A stretch of 64,000 nt of DNA from Pseudomonas promysalinigenes (GCF_014269025.2 NZ_CP077094.1:3844001-3908000); one strand, 5' to 3'; shown: positions 17,621 to 28,624, counted from the first letter of the stretch. Numbers and translations are program-made. Notes: a model not told the origin generated them from the letters alone.

Positions 17621-18397
17621 TCAGCGGGTGATGCCGCGGGCAGAGTTCACGATCGACTGGCGGAACAGTTCGACCTGATCGTGCTTGGCCGCGAGCTCTT
17701 CCAGCTCCTTGACCGCCTCTTCGACAGTCAGGCCTTGGCGGTAGACGATCTTATAGGAGCGGCGCAAGGCGTGGATGACCTCATCGCTGAAGCCACGCCG
17801 GCGCATGCCTTCGAAGTTCATGCTGCGGGCTTCGGCAGGGCTGCCGAACACTGTGACGAAAGCCGGCACATCCTTGCCGATCGCCGTGCCCATGCCAGAG
17901 AACGCATGGGCGCCGATGTGGCAGTACTGATGCACCAGGGTGAAGCCGGAGAGGATCGCCCAGTCACCAACATGCACATGCCCGGCCAACGCGGTGTTGT
18001 TGACCAGGATGCAGTGGTTGCCAATGACACTGTCATGGCCTATGTGGGCATAGGCCATGATCAGGTTGTGATCACCCAGGGTGGTTTCCGAACGGTCCTG
18101 GACCGTACCACGGTGAATGGTCACACCTTCGCGGATCACGTTGTGGTCGCCGATGACCAGCCGCGTCGGCTCACCCTTGTACTTGAGGTCAGGGGTGTCT
18201 TCGCCAATCGAGGAAAACTGGTAGATGCGGTTGTGCTTGCCAATCCGGGTCGGGCCTTTGAGCACCACGTGCGGGCCGATGACCGTGCCTTCACCGATTT
18301 CGACATCGGGGCCAACGATAGACCACGGGCCAACCTCGACGCCGTCGGCCAGCCTGGCCGACGGGTCGATGATCGCCCGTGGATCAATCGAAGTCAT
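17621..18397 (-). CDS. lpxA: UDP-N-acetylglucosamine O-acyltransferase LpxA
   Basis: LpxA adds a 3-hydroxyacyl chain from ACP to UDP-GlcNAc, the first step of lipid A synthesis. The 258-residue protein is a left-handed beta-helix of hexapeptide repeats (runs such as [17 protein letters not shown]) ending in a helical domain. His121 in [13 protein letters not shown] aligns with the catalytic His125 of E. coli. I chose the ATG at 18397 ([10 protein letters not shown]), which overlaps the fabZ stop in ATGA; a longer open frame to 18433 lies within fabZ. Confidence 0.97.
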   Translation of the reverse strand: MTSIDPRAIIDPSARLADGVEVGPWSIVGPDVEIGEGTVIGPHVVLKGPTRIGKHNRIYQFSSIGEDTPDLKYKGEPTRLVIGDHNVIREGVTIHRGTVQDRSETTLGDHNLIMAYAHIGHDSVIGNHCILVNNTALAGHVHVGDWAILSGFTLVHQYCHIGAHAFSGMGTAIGKDVPAFVTVFGSPAEARSMNFEGMRRRGFSDEVIHALRRSYKIVYRQGLTVEEAVKELEELAAKHDQVELFRQSIVNSARGITR

Positions 18398-18834
18398 AGG
18401 GAGCGTTCCGCACAGGTGATCTCGGCCGAGCATACTGCCTTGCCGTCAACCAGAGCACGGCACTCGAACTTCCAGATCATGCTTTTGCGGCTGAGGAACT
18501 TGGCTTCCAGTACCAGCTGGTCGCCTGGCAGCACAGGCTGGCGGAAACGCAGCTTGTCGGACCCAACGAAGTAGTACAGGGTGCCGTCGGCGGGCTTGGC
18601 ATCGAGCATCTTGAAGCCCAGGATGCCGGCCGCCTGGGCCATGGCTTCGATGATCAGAACACCCGGCATGATCGGGTGCGCTGGGAAATGGCCGTTGAAG
18701 AACGGCTCGTTGATGCTGACATTCTTGTAGGCACGAATGCTCTGGGCCTCGAAGTCCAGATCCGTCACGCGATCTACCAGCAGGAACGGGTAGCGGTGAG
18801 GCAGGTATTCGCGAATCTCGTTGATGTCCATCAT
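18394..18834 (-). CDS. fabZ: 3-hydroxyacyl-ACP dehydratase FabZ
   Basis: FabZ dehydrates 3-hydroxyacyl-ACP in fatty acid elongation. It competes with LpxA and LpxD for the same hydroxyacyl-ACP pool, which explains its place between lpxD and lpxA. The 146-residue hot-dog-fold protein has the catalytic His49 in [13 protein letters not shown] and Glu63 in LIIEAMAQ. The start [18 protein letters not shown] is conserved (either ATG of the pair is possible). A 21-codon open extension beginning with TTG at 18897 lacks homology and is rejected. It is coupled to lpxA by ATGA. Confidence 0.97.
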   Translation of the reverse strand: MMDINEIREYLPHRYPFLLVDRVTDLDFEAQSIRAYKNVSINEPFFNGHFPAHPIMPGVLIIEAMAQAAGILGFKMLDAKPADGTLYYFVGSDKLRFRQPVLPGDQLVLEAKFLSRKSMIWKFECRALVDGKAVCSAEITCAERSL

Positions 18835-18947
18835 TTCGGGGGGAAGCCTGTAATAAGAATAGGGAGCGCAGGTGCTGACCACACGCTCCTTTTGCAATCC
18901 AAAGAGGAGCCAGCTAGCGACTGTTCACTCTTGCTCAGGAAATGGTA

Positions 18948-20003
18948 TCAGCCTTCTGATGCCGGCTGGCCACCTGAGGTCACGGTATCGACACGTTTTT
19001 CCACCTGCTGGAGGCGCTTGGCCATGTCATCGAGCTGACGAATACGCGCCGCGCTCTTGCGCCAGTCAGCCAATGGCTGCATGGCGGTACCGGATGAATA
19101 GGAACCTGGTTCGGTGATCGAACGGGTCACCATGGTCATTCCGGAAATGAATACGTTGTCGCAGATATCGATGTGGCCCACCAGCCCTACACCACCTGCC
19201 AGCATGCAATGCTTGCCGATGCGCGCACTGCCCGAGATACCCACGCAGGCAGCCATGGCCGTGTGATCACCGATCTGCACGTTGTGAGCGATCTGGATCT
19301 GGTTGTCGAGCTTGACCCCATCGCCGATCCGGGTATCCGACAGTGCACCACGGTCAACGGCGGTGTTGACGCCAATTTCCACGTCGTCACCGATGGTGAC
19401 GCCGCCGATCTGGGCAATCTTGCGCCAGATACCTTTCTCGTTGGCAAACCCGAAGCCTTCGCCGCCGATAACGGCACCCGACTGAATGACTACACGCTTG
19501 CCGATGGTCACGTCGTGATACAGCGTGACCCGCGGTGCCAGCCAGCCACCCTCACCGATCACACAGCGTGCGCCAATGAAGCAGTGAGCGCCGATGCAGA
19601 CACCAGCACCGATGCGCGCACCGCTTTCGATGACCGCGAACGGCCCGACACTTGCACTGGCGTCCACCTGCGCGTCCTCAGCCACCACGGCGCTGGGATG
19701 AATACCCGCCACAGCCTTGGGTTTGGGGTCGAACAGATGAGAAACACGCGCATAGGCCAGGTACGGGTCGGCCACGATCAGCGCATGGCCGGCAAAACCT
19801 TCGGCATCAGCCGCCTTGAGCAGGACGGCCGCAGCCTGGCAGTCGTCCAGGTACTTGCGGTACTGCGGGTTGGCCAGAAAGCTCAACTGACCCGGGCCAG
19901 CCTCCTGCAAGGTGGCCAGCCCAGTGATCTGCAGCGCCTCAGGGCCTTTCAGTGTGGCCCCGAGGGCCTCGGCCAGCTGGCCGAGCGTCATGGTCACGGT
20001 CAT
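18948..20003 (-). CDS. lpxD: UDP-3-O-acylglucosamine N-acyltransferase LpxD
   Basis: LpxD adds the second 3-hydroxyacyl chain, onto nitrogen, in lipid A synthesis. The 351-residue protein has an N-terminal uridine-binding domain ([13 protein letters not shown]...[13 protein letters not shown]) followed by hexapeptide-repeat beta-helix turns. It includes the [20 protein letters not shown] region and a catalytic-His region ([17 protein letters not shown]). The C-terminus forms a helix ([20 protein letters not shown]). It follows skp by one base. A second ATG four codons in is possible. Confidence 0.97.
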   Translation of the reverse strand: MTVTMTLGQLAEALGATLKGPEALQITGLATLQEAGPGQLSFLANPQYRKYLDDCQAAAVLLKAADAEGFAGHALIVADPYLAYARVSHLFDPKPKAVAGIHPSAVVAEDAQVDASASVGPFAVIESGARIGAGVCIGAHCFIGARCVIGEGGWLAPRVTLYHDVTIGKRVVIQSGAVIGGEGFGFANEKGIWRKIAQIGGVTIGDDVEIGVNTAVDRGALSDTRIGDGVKLDNQIQIAHNVQIGDHTAMAACVGISGSARIGKHCMLAGGVGLVGHIDICDNVFISGMTMVTRSITEPGSYSSGTAMQPLADWRKSAARIRQLDDMAKRLQQVEKRVDTVTSGGQPASEG

Positions 20004-20004
20004 A

Positions 20005-20508
20005 TCAACGCGCTTGGTTCATACGCTCGATAACTTGGCGGGTGATGTCGTACTGAGGTTTGACATCGATGACCGCACCGCGCTCGAGAACCAGGTCGTA
20101 GCCGCCCTTCTTGATCACTTCCTCGACAGCACCGTCCAGCTTCGGCTTGAGCTGCTTGAGCATGTCGCGGTCAGCAACGGCCTTGGCCTCGTTCAGCTCC
20201 TTGGACTGGAACTGGAAGTCACGGGCTTTTTGCTTGAATTCCAGCTCCAGGCGCTCGCGCTCTTGCTGTTGCATCTTGTCGCCGCCCTTGATCAGACGGT
20301 CCTGAATGCCCTTGGCGCTGCTTTCCAGGCTTTTCAGTTTGGTCAGCTGCGGGCCGAACTTTTTCTCGGCGTCGACCGCGTACTTCTTGGCGGCATCGGA
20401 TTCGAGCAGGGCCATCTGATAGTTCAGCACAGCGACTTTCATTTCGGCGAAAGCCGGGGTGGCGACCAGCGCCGCGGCCACTACGGCCAGTTGAGCCAAT
20501 TTACGCAC
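20005..20508 (-). CDS. skp: Periplasmic chaperone Skp/OmpH
   Basis: Skp holds unfolded outer-membrane proteins in the periplasm on their way to the BAM complex. The 167-residue protein has a signal peptide ending AFA at residue 21, then a compact beta segment ([21 protein letters not shown]). A long charged helical region rich in Lys, Glu and Gln (about residues 45-125) would form the tentacle-like coiled coils. The start codon is GTG with AGGAG seven bases upstream; no ATG is suitably placed. It lies between bamA and lpxD, the usual order. Confidence 0.94.
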   Translation of the reverse strand: MRKLAQLAVVAAALVATPAFAEMKVAVLNYQMALLESDAAKKYAVDAEKKFGPQLTKLKSLESSAKGIQDRLIKGGDKMQQQERERLELEFKQKARDFQFQSKELNEAKAVADRDMLKQLKPKLDGAVEEVIKKGGYDLVLERGAVIDVKPQYDITRQVIERMNQAR

Positions 20509-20552
20509 GATGCACTCCTGGAAAAACCGTTGTCGTTAAGCAAGGGCCGACC

Positions 20553-22898
20553 TTAGAAGGTCTGGCCCAGAGAGAATTGGAACACCTGGGTGTCAGCATC
20601 GTCCGGCTTCTTGACCGGCATCGCCAGGCTGAAGCTCAACGGGCCCAGTGCAGTGATCCAGGTCACACCCAAACCGACGGAGCTGGCCATGCCCGAGAAA
20701 CCGACCTTCTCGCAATCAGGCTTGCTGCCGCAGTTGGTGTCGAACACGTTACCCACGTCCCAAAACACCGAGGTCCGCAGCGAGCGCTGATCCTTGACGA
20801 ACGGAAGCGGGAACAGCAGCTCCACACCACCCTGGACCAGCACGTTGCCACCGAACGGCAGTGGGTCTTGGTCCGGGTCAAACTCTGTTCCATTCTTGCC
20901 GGTACTCGGTGTGCTACGTGGTCCCAGGCTGCTATCTTTGAAGCCACGCACAGAGTTGAAGCCACCAGCATAGTAGTTCTCGTAGAACGGCAAGCCCGAG
21001 GTGCCACCGAAACCATCACCATAGCCCAGTTCCGTGTGCAGGCGCAGGGTGTAGTCGCTGGTAATCGGCTTGAACAACTGGCCGCGGTAGTCGAGCTTGT
21101 AGAACGACAGATCACTACCCGGAATGGTGCTCTCCAGGGTCAGGCTCTGGGAGTGACCGCGGGTTGCCAGGACACCTTTGTTCAGGGTCGACTCGGACCA
21201 GCCGATCGAGGCCTTGAAGTTGGTGAAGCTTTTACCTTCCTTCTCGAGGAAGTCGAAGATCTCGTCGACGGTGTACTTACCAGTCTTGATCTTGTCCTGC
21301 TGAACGCTCAGGCCATAGGTCAGGCGCGAGGTTTCGCTGATCGGGTAGCCGAGGCTCACACCGGCACCCAGGCTATCCACGGCATAGCTGGCCACGTCGA
21401 CGTCGAGGTCGCTGTAGTCGGTGCTGCGGTAGAAGGCGTTGTAGCCCAGGCTCACGCCGTCGGCAGTGAAGTAGGGGTCAACGAAGCCGAAGTTGTAGCG
21501 GGTCTGGTATTCCGAACGGGTCAGGCCGATGGATACCTTGTTACCGGTGCCGAGGAAGTTGGTCTGGCTGATCGAGCCACCCAGGATCAGGCCAGCGCTC
21601 TGGGCGAAACCGACACTGGCGGTGATCGAGCCGGAAGCTTGCTCTTCGACACTGTAGTTGACGTCGACCTGGTCGTCGGTGCCTGGCACGGCCGGGGTTT
21701 CGACGTTGACTTCCTTGAAGAAGCCCAGGCGCTCCAGACGAGTCTTGGACTGGTCGATCAGGTAGGTCGACGCCCAGCCACCTTCCATCTGGCGCATCTC
21801 GCGGCGCAGCACTTCGTCTTCGGTCTTGGTGTTGCCGCGGTAGTTGATACGGTTGACGTACGCGCGCTTGCCAGGGTCCACCACGAACATGATGTCGACG
21901 GTATGGTCCTGATCGTTGGGCTGCGGCACGCCGTTGACGTTGGCGAAGGTATAGCCTTCGTTGCCCAGGCGACGGGTGATCAGCTCGGAGGTGGTGGTCA
22001 TCACCTTGCGCGAGAACACCTGGCCAGGCTGCACCAGCAGCAACGACTTGACCTGGTCTTCCGGCACCTTGAGGTCACCCGACAGCTTCACGTCGCGAAC
22101 GGTGTACTTTTCGCCTTCGTTGACGTTGACGGTGATGTAGACGTGCTTCTTGTCCGGGGTGATCGACACCTGGGTAGAGGCGATGTCCATGTTGATGTAG
22201 CCGCGGTCCAGGTAGTAGGAACGCAGGCGCTCCAGGTCACCGGACAGTTTTTCGCGGGCGTACTTGTCGTCGTTCTTGAAGAACGACAACCAGTTGGTAG
22301 TCTTCAGCTCGAACAGCTGCTGCAGCTCTTCGTCGCTGAACACCGTGTTGCCAACAATGTTGATGTGCTGGATGGCAGCGACGGTGCCTTCGTTGATCTT
22401 GATCTTCAGGGCTACGCGGTTGCGCGGCTGGGGGACCACTTCGGCGTCCACCTCGGCCGAGTAGCGGCCCTGGGCAACGTACTGGCGCTGCAGCTCGTTG
22501 CGCACGCCTTCGAGGGTGGCACGCTGGAAGATCTCGCCCTCAGCCAGGCCCGACTGCTTCAGGCCCTTCATCAGGTCGTCGGTGCTGATCGCCTTGTTGC
22601 CTTCGATCTCGATGCTCGACACCGACGGGCGCTCGACCACGTTGATGATCAGTACATTACCGTCGCGGTTGAGCTGAATGTCCTGGAAGAAGCCAGTCTT
22701 GAACAGCGAGCGGGTGGAGTCCACCAGACGCTTGTCGTCGGCCTGGTCGCCAACGTTCAGCGGCAAAGCGCCGAACACGCTGCCAGCGGATACCCGCTGC
22801 AGGCCGTTGACACGAATATCGGAGATGGTGAAGGACTCGGCGTGAACTTCAGCGATCATCAGTGCGGACATGACCGCAGTTAGCAGCAGACGTTTCAT
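20553..22898 (-). CDS. bamA: Outer membrane protein assembly factor BamA
   Basis: BamA is the core of the machine that folds beta-barrel proteins into the outer membrane. The 781-residue protein has a signal peptide (cleavage after about residue 20, EVHA), five periplasmic POTRA domains starting FTISDIRVNGLQRVSAG (to about residue 420), and a C-terminal 16-strand barrel. The conserved GGFNSVRGF of loop 6 and a terminal Phe (FQFSLGQTF) are present. The length is near the family norm. rseP lies upstream with a 73-base gap and skp follows. Confidence 0.97.
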   Translation of the reverse strand: MKRLLLTAVMSALMIAEVHAESFTISDIRVNGLQRVSAGSVFGALPLNVGDQADDKRLVDSTRSLFKTGFFQDIQLNRDGNVLIINVVERPSVSSIEIEGNKAISTDDLMKGLKQSGLAEGEIFQRATLEGVRNELQRQYVAQGRYSAEVDAEVVPQPRNRVALKIKINEGTVAAIQHINIVGNTVFSDEELQQLFELKTTNWLSFFKNDDKYAREKLSGDLERLRSYYLDRGYINMDIASTQVSITPDKKHVYITVNVNEGEKYTVRDVKLSGDLKVPEDQVKSLLLVQPGQVFSRKVMTTTSELITRRLGNEGYTFANVNGVPQPNDQDHTVDIMFVVDPGKRAYVNRINYRGNTKTEDEVLRREMRQMEGGWASTYLIDQSKTRLERLGFFKEVNVETPAVPGTDDQVDVNYSVEEQASGSITASVGFAQSAGLILGGSISQTNFLGTGNKVSIGLTRSEYQTRYNFGFVDPYFTADGVSLGYNAFYRSTDYSDLDVDVASYAVDSLGAGVSLGYPISETSRLTYGLSVQQDKIKTGKYTVDEIFDFLEKEGKSFTNFKASIGWSESTLNKGVLATRGHSQSLTLESTIPGSDLSFYKLDYRGQLFKPITSDYTLRLHTELGYGDGFGGTSGLPFYENYYAGGFNSVRGFKDSSLGPRSTPSTGKNGTEFDPDQDPLPFGGNVLVQGGVELLFPLPFVKDQRSLRTSVFWDVGNVFDTNCGSKPDCEKVGFSGMASSVGLGVTWITALGPLSFSLAMPVKKPDDADTQVFQFSLGQTF

Positions 22899-22971
22899 GA
22901 AGTCCTTTTATTCCAACTGGCAATAAACAACCGCCGTATGGAAACGGCAGGCTCGCAATTGTGCGAAGCTT

Positions 22972-24324
22972 TTATAGTCGACCCAGATCGTTGATCAGGG
23001 CGAGCAACATCACCCCTACGACCAAACTGATACCGATCTGAATCCCCCAACCTTGCACCCGTTCCGACAGCGGACGACCGCGCGCCCACTCGACCAGGTA
23101 AAACAGCAAATGCCCCCCATCCAGTACTGGAATGGGCAGCAGGTTAAGAACCCCCAGGCTTATGCTCAGGTAGGCCAGGAAATTCAGGAAATCCCCCACG
23201 CCGGACTGGGCTGAAGCGCCCGCCACTTTAGCAATGGTTATCGGTCCACTCAAGTTTTTTACCGAGAGCTCCCCGAACAGCATTTTCTTGAGCGACTCGA
23301 GGGTCAGCACACTCATGTTCCAGGTACGCGATAGGCCTTCGCCAACGGCATCCAGCGGCCCATAGCTGACTTCTCGTAGCATGTTGGCCGGCCATTCGCC
23401 GCCCTTCACGCCTGCCCCCAGGTAGCCACCGACAGCCTTGCCTTCCCCTTTGTGAGCCAGGGTGACCGGCACATCCAGGGCCGCGCCATCGCGCTCGACG
23501 CGCAACACCACAGCGGCATCCGGCCGGGCGCGGACGCTGTCCACCACTTGCTGCCAATCGTTCAACGCCGCCCCGTCGAGGGCAAGAAGTTTGTCGCCGA
23601 CCTTCAGGCCAGCAGATGCCGCTGGGCCCTTCGGGTCGATCTCGGCAAGCACCGGAGACACCATAGGCCGCCACGGGCGCAGGCCCAAGGACTGGATAGG
23701 GTCAGGCTCGTCGGCACCTTTGAGCCAATGATCCAGTTTGATTGGCAGTTGGCGCTCGGCACTGCTGCCTTCGTCACGCACACCGAGCTGCAAAGTGCCG
23801 CTCTCGCCCAGGCGCCTGACCAGCTGCAGATTGATGGCTGACCAACCGCTGGTCGCCTTGCCATCGACCGAGACAATTTCCTGACCGGCGGCCAGGCCAG
23901 CAGAAGCGGCCAAGCTTCCCGGCTCGACGCCACCGATCACCGGACGGATCTGCTGCGTGCCGAGCATGGCCAGCAGCCAGAAGAACACGATGGCCAACAG
24001 GAAGTTGGCAATCGGGCCTGCGGCCACGATCGCAATGCGCTGGCGCACCGACTTGCGATTGAACGCCTGGTCGGCCAGTGCCGTCGGTACATCGCCTTCT
24101 CGCTCATCGAGCATCTTCACGTAGCCACCCAGCGGGATGGCGGCCACCACGAACTCGGTGCCCTGGCGATCATGCCAGCGCAGCAGTGGTGTACCGAAGC
24201 CCACGGAGAACCGCAGTACTTTGACACCGCAGCGCCGGGCTACCCAGAAGTGGCCAAACTCGTGGAATGTGACCAATACACCCAGGGCCACCAGGGTGCC
24301 GACAATCATGTAGAGCGCAGTCAT
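22972..24324 (-). CDS. rseP: Intramembrane zinc protease RseP
   Basis: RseP cuts transmembrane anti-sigma factors in the envelope stress response (MucA and RseA are the known targets in pseudomonads and E. coli). The 450-residue protein has the zinc motif HEFGH at residues 21-25 in the first membrane helix and two periplasmic PDZ domains (about residues 110-290). The third ligand is in NLLPIPVLDGGH (Asp near 402), and terminal membrane helices follow. It lies between ispC and bamA, as in most gammaproteobacteria, linking envelope stress signalling with BAM. Confidence 0.97.
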   Translation of the reverse strand: MTALYMIVGTLVALGVLVTFHEFGHFWVARRCGVKVLRFSVGFGTPLLRWHDRQGTEFVVAAIPLGGYVKMLDEREGDVPTALADQAFNRKSVRQRIAIVAAGPIANFLLAIVFFWLLAMLGTQQIRPVIGGVEPGSLAASAGLAAGQEIVSVDGKATSGWSAINLQLVRRLGESGTLQLGVRDEGSSAERQLPIKLDHWLKGADEPDPIQSLGLRPWRPMVSPVLAEIDPKGPAASAGLKVGDKLLALDGAALNDWQQVVDSVRARPDAAVVLRVERDGAALDVPVTLAHKGEGKAVGGYLGAGVKGGEWPANMLREVSYGPLDAVGEGLSRTWNMSVLTLESLKKMLFGELSVKNLSGPITIAKVAGASAQSGVGDFLNFLAYLSISLGVLNLLPIPVLDGGHLLFYLVEWARGRPLSERVQGWGIQIGISLVVGVMLLALINDLGRL

Positions 24325-24372
24325 ATCTATCTCCGAATGACGTTCAGCAAAACCCTGGCAGCGCCACCGGCC

Positions 24373-25563
24373 TCAACGGCCATGTCGCCTCAGCCACTCG
24401 CGCGCCAATTCGCGCGCACGTTGGTCGGCGGCAAATACAGCCTCCAGCGACAGCAAAGGCACGACAGGTTCTTGCTCAAGCACCTGCTCGATCATACTCG
24501 CGATCTCCGGGAAGCGGATACGCCGCTGAAGAAATGCCTCGACCGCGACCTCATTGGCCGCGTTGAGCACCGCAGGTGCACTGTTACCAGCTTCAGCTGC
24601 CTGTCGCGCCAGGCGCAGGCACGGGAAGCGCAGCTCGTCAGGCGCCTGGAAGTCCAGGCGGGCGATGGCGAATAAATCCAGCGGGGCAACACCCGACTCG
24701 ATACGCTCAGGCCAAGCCAGCGCGTTGGCGATGGGCGTGCGCATATCCGGGTTGCCCAACTGAGCCAGCACCGAACCATCGACGTAGTCGACCAGCGAGT
24801 GGATCACGCTTTGCGGATGCACCACTACTTCGACCTTGGCCGGCGCTGCATCGAATAGCCAGCAGGCTTCGATCAGTTCCAGGCCTTTGTTCATCATGCT
24901 GGCCGAGTCCACCGAAATCTTCCGGCCCATTGACCAGTTGGGGTGGGCGCAAGCTTGCTCAGGGGTGACGTCGACCAAGGCCGGCAGCGGTGTTTCGCGA
25001 AACGGACCACCCGAGGCGGTCAGCAAGATGCGGCGCACACCGATCTGGCTCAGGCCACGGGCGTAATCGCCCGGCAGGCACTGGAAAATGGCGTTGTGTT
25101 CACTGTCGATCGGCAACAGTACCGCACCACTGCGGCGCACCGCCTCCATGAACAAAGCGCCGGACATCACCAGCGCCTCTTTGTTGGCCAGCAGCACCTT
25201 CTTGCCCGCCTCGACCGCAGCCAAGGTCGGGCGCAGGCCGGCGGCACCGACGATGGCCGCCATTACTGCATCCACCTGCGGTGCGGCTGCAACCTCGCAC
25301 AGCCCGGCCTCCCCTTCCAGCACTTGGGTAGCGCAGCCAGCATCGGCCAGCCCCAGGCGCAGGCGCACCGCAGCCTCAGGGTTGGGTACCACGGCATAAG
25401 CCGGGCGATGCTGAACGCACAGAGCCAGCAGGTCATCGATACGGGTGTAGCCGCTCAACGCATAGACCTGGTAGCGCTCAGGGTGGCGCGCAATCACATC
25501 CAGGGTGCTCAGGCCAATCGAGCCTGTAGCGCCCAGCACGGTAATCCGCTGCACGGTGCTCAC
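24373..25563 (-). CDS. dxr: 1-deoxy-D-xylulose 5-phosphate reductoisomerase
   Basis: Dxr (IspC) converts DXP to methylerythritol phosphate with NADPH, the committed MEP-pathway step and the target of fosmidomycin. The 396-residue protein has the NADPH loop [18 protein letters not shown], the NKEALVMSG segment, the metal-binding [14 protein letters not shown] and the SGGPFRETP flexible loop. The best start is the GTG at 25563, which overlaps the cdsA stop as GTGA; the upstream open frame to 25575 lies in cdsA. ispD and ispF of the same pathway are also in this window but in another operon. Confidence 0.96.
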   Translation of the reverse strand: MSTVQRITVLGATGSIGLSTLDVIARHPERYQVYALSGYTRIDDLLALCVQHRPAYAVVPNPEAAVRLRLGLADAGCATQVLEGEAGLCEVAAAPQVDAVMAAIVGAAGLRPTLAAVEAGKKVLLANKEALVMSGALFMEAVRRSGAVLLPIDSEHNAIFQCLPGDYARGLSQIGVRRILLTASGGPFRETPLPALVDVTPEQACAHPNWSMGRKISVDSASMMNKGLELIEACWLFDAAPAKVEVVVHPQSVIHSLVDYVDGSVLAQLGNPDMRTPIANALAWPERIESGVAPLDLFAIARLDFQAPDELRFPCLRLARQAAEAGNSAPAVLNAANEVAVEAFLQRRIRFPEIASMIEQVLEQEPVVPLLSLEAVFAADQRARELAREWLRRHGR

Positions 25564-26375
25564 ATAACACCCCATTCAGCGGCCCACAGCAGCACGGCAA
25601 AGACCGGGATGGCTGCGGTCAGGCTATCGATGCGATCGAGCACACCGCCGTGTCCAGGCAGCAGGTTGCTGCTGTCCTTGATACCGGCGCGGCGCTTGAA
25701 CATGCTCTCGGTCAAATCACCGATCACCGAAGACATGACCACCAGGGCCGCGCCCATCAACCCCAGCAGCAATTGGCCGAAGCCCCAGCCACGGTTGATA
25801 CCGACCACAAGGGTGATCGCCAGGCTGACCGCCAGGCCACCGTATACCCCTTCCCAGCTCTTGCCGGGGCTTACCTGTGGGGCGAGCTTGCGTTTGCCAA
25901 AGGCGCGACCGGAGAAGTAGGCGCCGATGTCGGCAGACCAGACCAGCACCATCACCGACAAAATCAGCCAATTACCTAGCTGCCAGTGCTTGAGCAGCAT
26001 CAGGCCTTGCCAGGCAGGCAGCAGGATCAACAGGCCGATCAACAGCTTGCAAGCGGCGCTGGCCCATAGTTCGCTGCTGCGTGGGTAGGTCAGTACCAGC
26101 CAGGTGGCCAACCCCCACCAGATGACCGAAGCCCCGAGCACCCACGGGGCCAGGTCCGGCATCAGGTGCAGCAGCATCAGCGCGCCAGCGACCACCGCGG
26201 CATAGGCGATACGCAGAGGCTGAGCCACAAGTCCGGCCAGACGCGCCCATTCCCAGGCACCCAGGGTCACCACGAAGCCGATGAACAGGGCGAAATCCCC
26301 GCCGTTGAGCAGAAAGAAACCGCCCAGCGCGACCGGCAGCAGGATCAGCGCTGTAATGATGCGTTGTTTAAGCAT
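25560..26375 (-). CDS. cdsA: Phosphatidate cytidylyltransferase
   Basis: CdsA makes CDP-diacylglycerol from phosphatidate and CTP, the branch point to all bacterial phospholipids. The 271-residue polytopic membrane protein has about eight hydrophobic helices and the family signature near its C-terminus: [20 protein letters not shown] followed by DRIDS. Its ATG overlaps the uppS stop by one base (TAATG) and its stop overlaps the ispC start. PlsB, which begins the same lipid pathway, is also in this window at 47.3 kb. Confidence 0.97.
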   Translation of the reverse strand: MLKQRIITALILLPVALGGFFLLNGGDFALFIGFVVTLGAWEWARLAGLVAQPLRIAYAAVVAGALMLLHLMPDLAPWVLGASVIWWGLATWLVLTYPRSSELWASAACKLLIGLLILLPAWQGLMLLKHWQLGNWLILSVMVLVWSADIGAYFSGRAFGKRKLAPQVSPGKSWEGVYGGLAVSLAITLVVGINRGWGFGQLLLGLMGAALVVMSSVIGDLTESMFKRRAGIKDSSNLLPGHGGVLDRIDSLTAAIPVFAVLLWAAEWGVM

Positions 26376-27130
26376 TAAGCACGAGCTCCAGCCTCGACCT
26401 GCTCGCTGGTCTTACCGAAGCGGCGCTGGCGCGATGCGAATTCGGCCAGTGCTTTGCGCATGGCCTCGTGTTTGAAATCCGGCCAGTACAGGTCGGAGAA
26501 ATACAGCTCGGCATACGCCAGCTGCCATAGCAGGAAGTTGCTGATGCGGTGCTCACCACCGGTACGGATGCACAGGTCAGGTAAAGGCAGCTCGCCGGTG
26601 GCCAGGCAAGTCTGCAGCAACCCCGGGGTGATGTCGTCAGGCCGCAAATGGCCTGCCTGAACCTCACGCGCCAGGCGCTGGGCAGCTTGCGCGATATCCC
26701 ACTGGCCACCGTAGTTCGCGGCGATCTGCAGGATGAAGCGGTTGTTGCCAGCAGTCAGCGCTTCGGCTTCGCGCATGGCGGCCTGCAACTCGGGGTGAAA
26801 GCGTGAGCGATCGCCGATGATGCGCAGGCTGATGTTGTTCTCGTTGAGGCGCCGTGCCTCCCGGCGCAAAGCCGTGAAAAACAGCTCCATCAACGCACCG
26901 ACCTCGTCGGCCGGACGTTGCCAGTTTTCACTGGAGAATGCGAACAGGGTCAGCACTTCGACCCCAGACTCGGCGCACACTTCGATGACTGCGCGCACCG
27001 CGTCGACGCCAGCCTTGTGCCCGGCGACGCCGGGCAACAGGCGCTTCTTCGCCCAGCGGTTGTTGCCATCCATGATGATCGCGACGTGACGCGGCACCGA
27101 AAGTGGTGCCGCCAACTTGGACTTTTCCAT
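26375..27130 (-). CDS. uppS: Undecaprenyl diphosphate synthase
   Basis: UppS adds eight isopentenyl units to farnesyl diphosphate to make the C55 carrier of peptidoglycan and O-antigen. The 251-residue cis-prenyltransferase has the IMDGNNRWAK motif with catalytic Asp21 and the AFSSENWQRP segment. The C-terminal IRTGGEHRISNFLLWQLAYAE signature is also present. It starts 15 bases after frr and ends in a one-base overlap with cdsA. It uses the product of the MEP pathway whose genes surround it. Confidence 0.97.
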   Translation of the reverse strand: MEKSKLAAPLSVPRHVAIIMDGNNRWAKKRLLPGVAGHKAGVDAVRAVIEVCAESGVEVLTLFAFSSENWQRPADEVGALMELFFTALRREARRLNENNISLRIIGDRSRFHPELQAAMREAEALTAGNNRFILQIAANYGGQWDIAQAAQRLAREVQAGHLRPDDITPGLLQTCLATGELPLPDLCIRTGGEHRISNFLLWQLAYAELYFSDLYWPDFKHEAMRKALAEFASRQRRFGKTSEQVEAGARA

Positions 27131-27145
27131 TAAAAAACCTCGGCC

Positions 27146-27703
27146 TTAGACGGCCATCAGGTCCTTTTCCTTGGCTTTGAAAGCAGCATCGACTTCGGCG
27201 ACGAATTTGTCGGTCAGCTTCTGGATTTCATCTGCGGCGCGACGTTCTTCGTCTTCGCTGATGGCCTTGTCCTTGGTCAGCTTTTTCAGGTCGGCAAGCG
27301 CATCGCGGCGCACGTTGCGCACAGCCACTTTGGCATCTTCGGCAACGCCACTGGCCTGCTTGGTGTAGCCCTTGCGGGTTTCTTCGGTCAGAGCCGGCAT
27401 CGGCACACGGATGGTGGTACCGGCGCTGGACGGATTCAGGCCCAGGTCGGAAGTCAGGATGGCCTTTTCGATGGCAGCGCTGAGGTTCTTGTCGTGGGCG
27501 ACAATCTTCAGGGTGCGGGCGTCTTCGACGGTAATCGCGGCCACTTGGTTCAGCGGCATCTCGCTACCCCAGGCAGTGACCCTGACGCTATCCAGGATGC
27601 TTGGGTGGGCGCGACCGGTGCGGATCGCCGCCAGGTTACGAGTCAGGGCTTCGATGGACTTGCCCATGCGCTCCTGCGCGTCTTTCTTGATGTCGTTGAT
27701 CAT
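27146..27703 (-). CDS. frr: Ribosome recycling factor
   Basis: RRF works with EF-G to split post-termination ribosomes. The 185-residue protein has the standard N-terminus ([19 protein letters not shown]), the [11 protein letters not shown] segment, the [16 protein letters not shown] motif and the basic C-terminal helix ([20 protein letters not shown]). The full family length is present. The ATG overlaps the pyrH stop as ATGA, so the two are coupled, as in most bacteria. Confidence 0.98.
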   Translation of the reverse strand: MINDIKKDAQERMGKSIEALTRNLAAIRTGRAHPSILDSVRVTAWGSEMPLNQVAAITVEDARTLKIVAHDKNLSAAIEKAILTSDLGLNPSSAGTTIRVPMPALTEETRKGYTKQASGVAEDAKVAVRNVRRDALADLKKLTKDKAISEDEERRAADEIQKLTDKFVAEVDAAFKAKEKDLMAV

Positions 27704-28443
27704 GCTTGGCCTTCCTCGATCAGAGTACCTTCGGCGCCACCGACTACGATGTTCAGCAGGGCGCCAGGCTTGTTCATGTTGAATACCCGCAATGGCATCT
27801 TGTGGTCACGGCACAGGCAGATTGCGGTCAGGTCCATCACGCCAAGCTTGCGATCCAGGACCTCGTCGTAGGTCAGGTGATCGAACTTCTCGGCATGCGG
27901 ATCCTTGAATGGATCGGCAGTGTACACGCCATCGACCTTGGTCGCCTTCAACACCACGTCGGCATCGATTTCGATGGCGCGCAGGCAGGCTGCAGAGTCG
28001 GTGGTGAAGAACGGGTTGCCGGTACCAGCAGAGAAAATTACCACATCCCCGGAGTTGAGGTGGCGAATAGCTTTGCGACGGTCGTAATGATCGGTCACAC
28101 CGACCATGGAAATAGCCGACATGACCAGGGCCGGGATGTTCGAACGCTCCAGCGCATCGCGCATGGCCAATGCGTTCATCACGGTGGCGAGCATGCCCAT
28201 GTGATCGCCTGTGACACGGTCCATGCCGGCTGCGCTGAGCGCTGCGCCGCGGAACAGGTTGCCACCACCGATCACCAGGCCGACCTGAACGCCGATCCCT
28301 ACCAACTGGCCAACTTCCAGGGCCATGCGGTCCAGCACCTTCGGGTCGATCCCGAAGTCTTCCGAGCCCATCAGGGCCTCGCCGCTAAGTTTGAGCAAAA
28401 TGCGTTTATAGCGAGGTTGGCGACCACTCACCTGCTGAGCCAT
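27700..28443 (-). CDS. pyrH: UMP kinase
   Basis: PyrH phosphorylates UMP to UDP; it is the bacterial hexameric enzyme of the amino acid kinase fold and is regulated by GTP and UTP in related bacteria. The 247-residue protein has the [11 protein letters not shown] start of the fold, [27 protein letters not shown], and [16 protein letters not shown] in the substrate site. It follows tsf after a strong hairpin, so it may be read from its own promoter in the 180-base gap, and it is coupled to frr. Confidence 0.98.
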   Translation of the reverse strand: MAQQVSGRQPRYKRILLKLSGEALMGSEDFGIDPKVLDRMALEVGQLVGIGVQVGLVIGGGNLFRGAALSAAGMDRVTGDHMGMLATVMNALAMRDALERSNIPALVMSAISMVGVTDHYDRRKAIRHLNSGDVVIFSAGTGNPFFTTDSAACLRAIEIDADVVLKATKVDGVYTADPFKDPHAEKFDHLTYDEVLDRKLGVMDLTAICLCRDHKMPLRVFNMNKPGALLNIVVGGAEGTLIEEGQA

Positions 28444-28568
28444 TGCGAGTCTCTCCTGCGGCGTACTTTTAGAAAATTCGTGCGGGCTGTTTGCAGCCTG
28501 CTAACTGTAGCGTGGCACCGATGTGGCGCCAGCGAAGACGAGGCTCGATAAACCCCTTCTCCGTTTGA

Positions 28569-28604
28569 CAAAGAGGCTGCGCGCGTGAGCGGGCAGCCTC
28601 TTTG
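28569..28604 (-). terminator. Terminator after tsf
   Basis: A perfect 12-base stem (CAAAGAGGCTGC/GCAGCCTCTTTG) with a 12-base loop lies about 20 bases after the tsf stop on the minus strand. Only a short T run (inside the stem end, CTTTG) follows. It separates rpsB-tsf from pyrH-frr. Confidence 0.75.
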
Positions 28605-28624
28605 GGGCGACAGACGGGGCTGTC

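Noticed and set aside
18835..18897. Longer FabZ start (21 extra codons)
   Set aside because: It would begin with TTG and encode residues without FabZ homology; the conserved start is [17 protein letters not shown].
20577..22883. Open frame of 768 codons opposite bamA
   Set aside because: Same reason: it mirrors the codon structure of bamA and has no independent coding signal.
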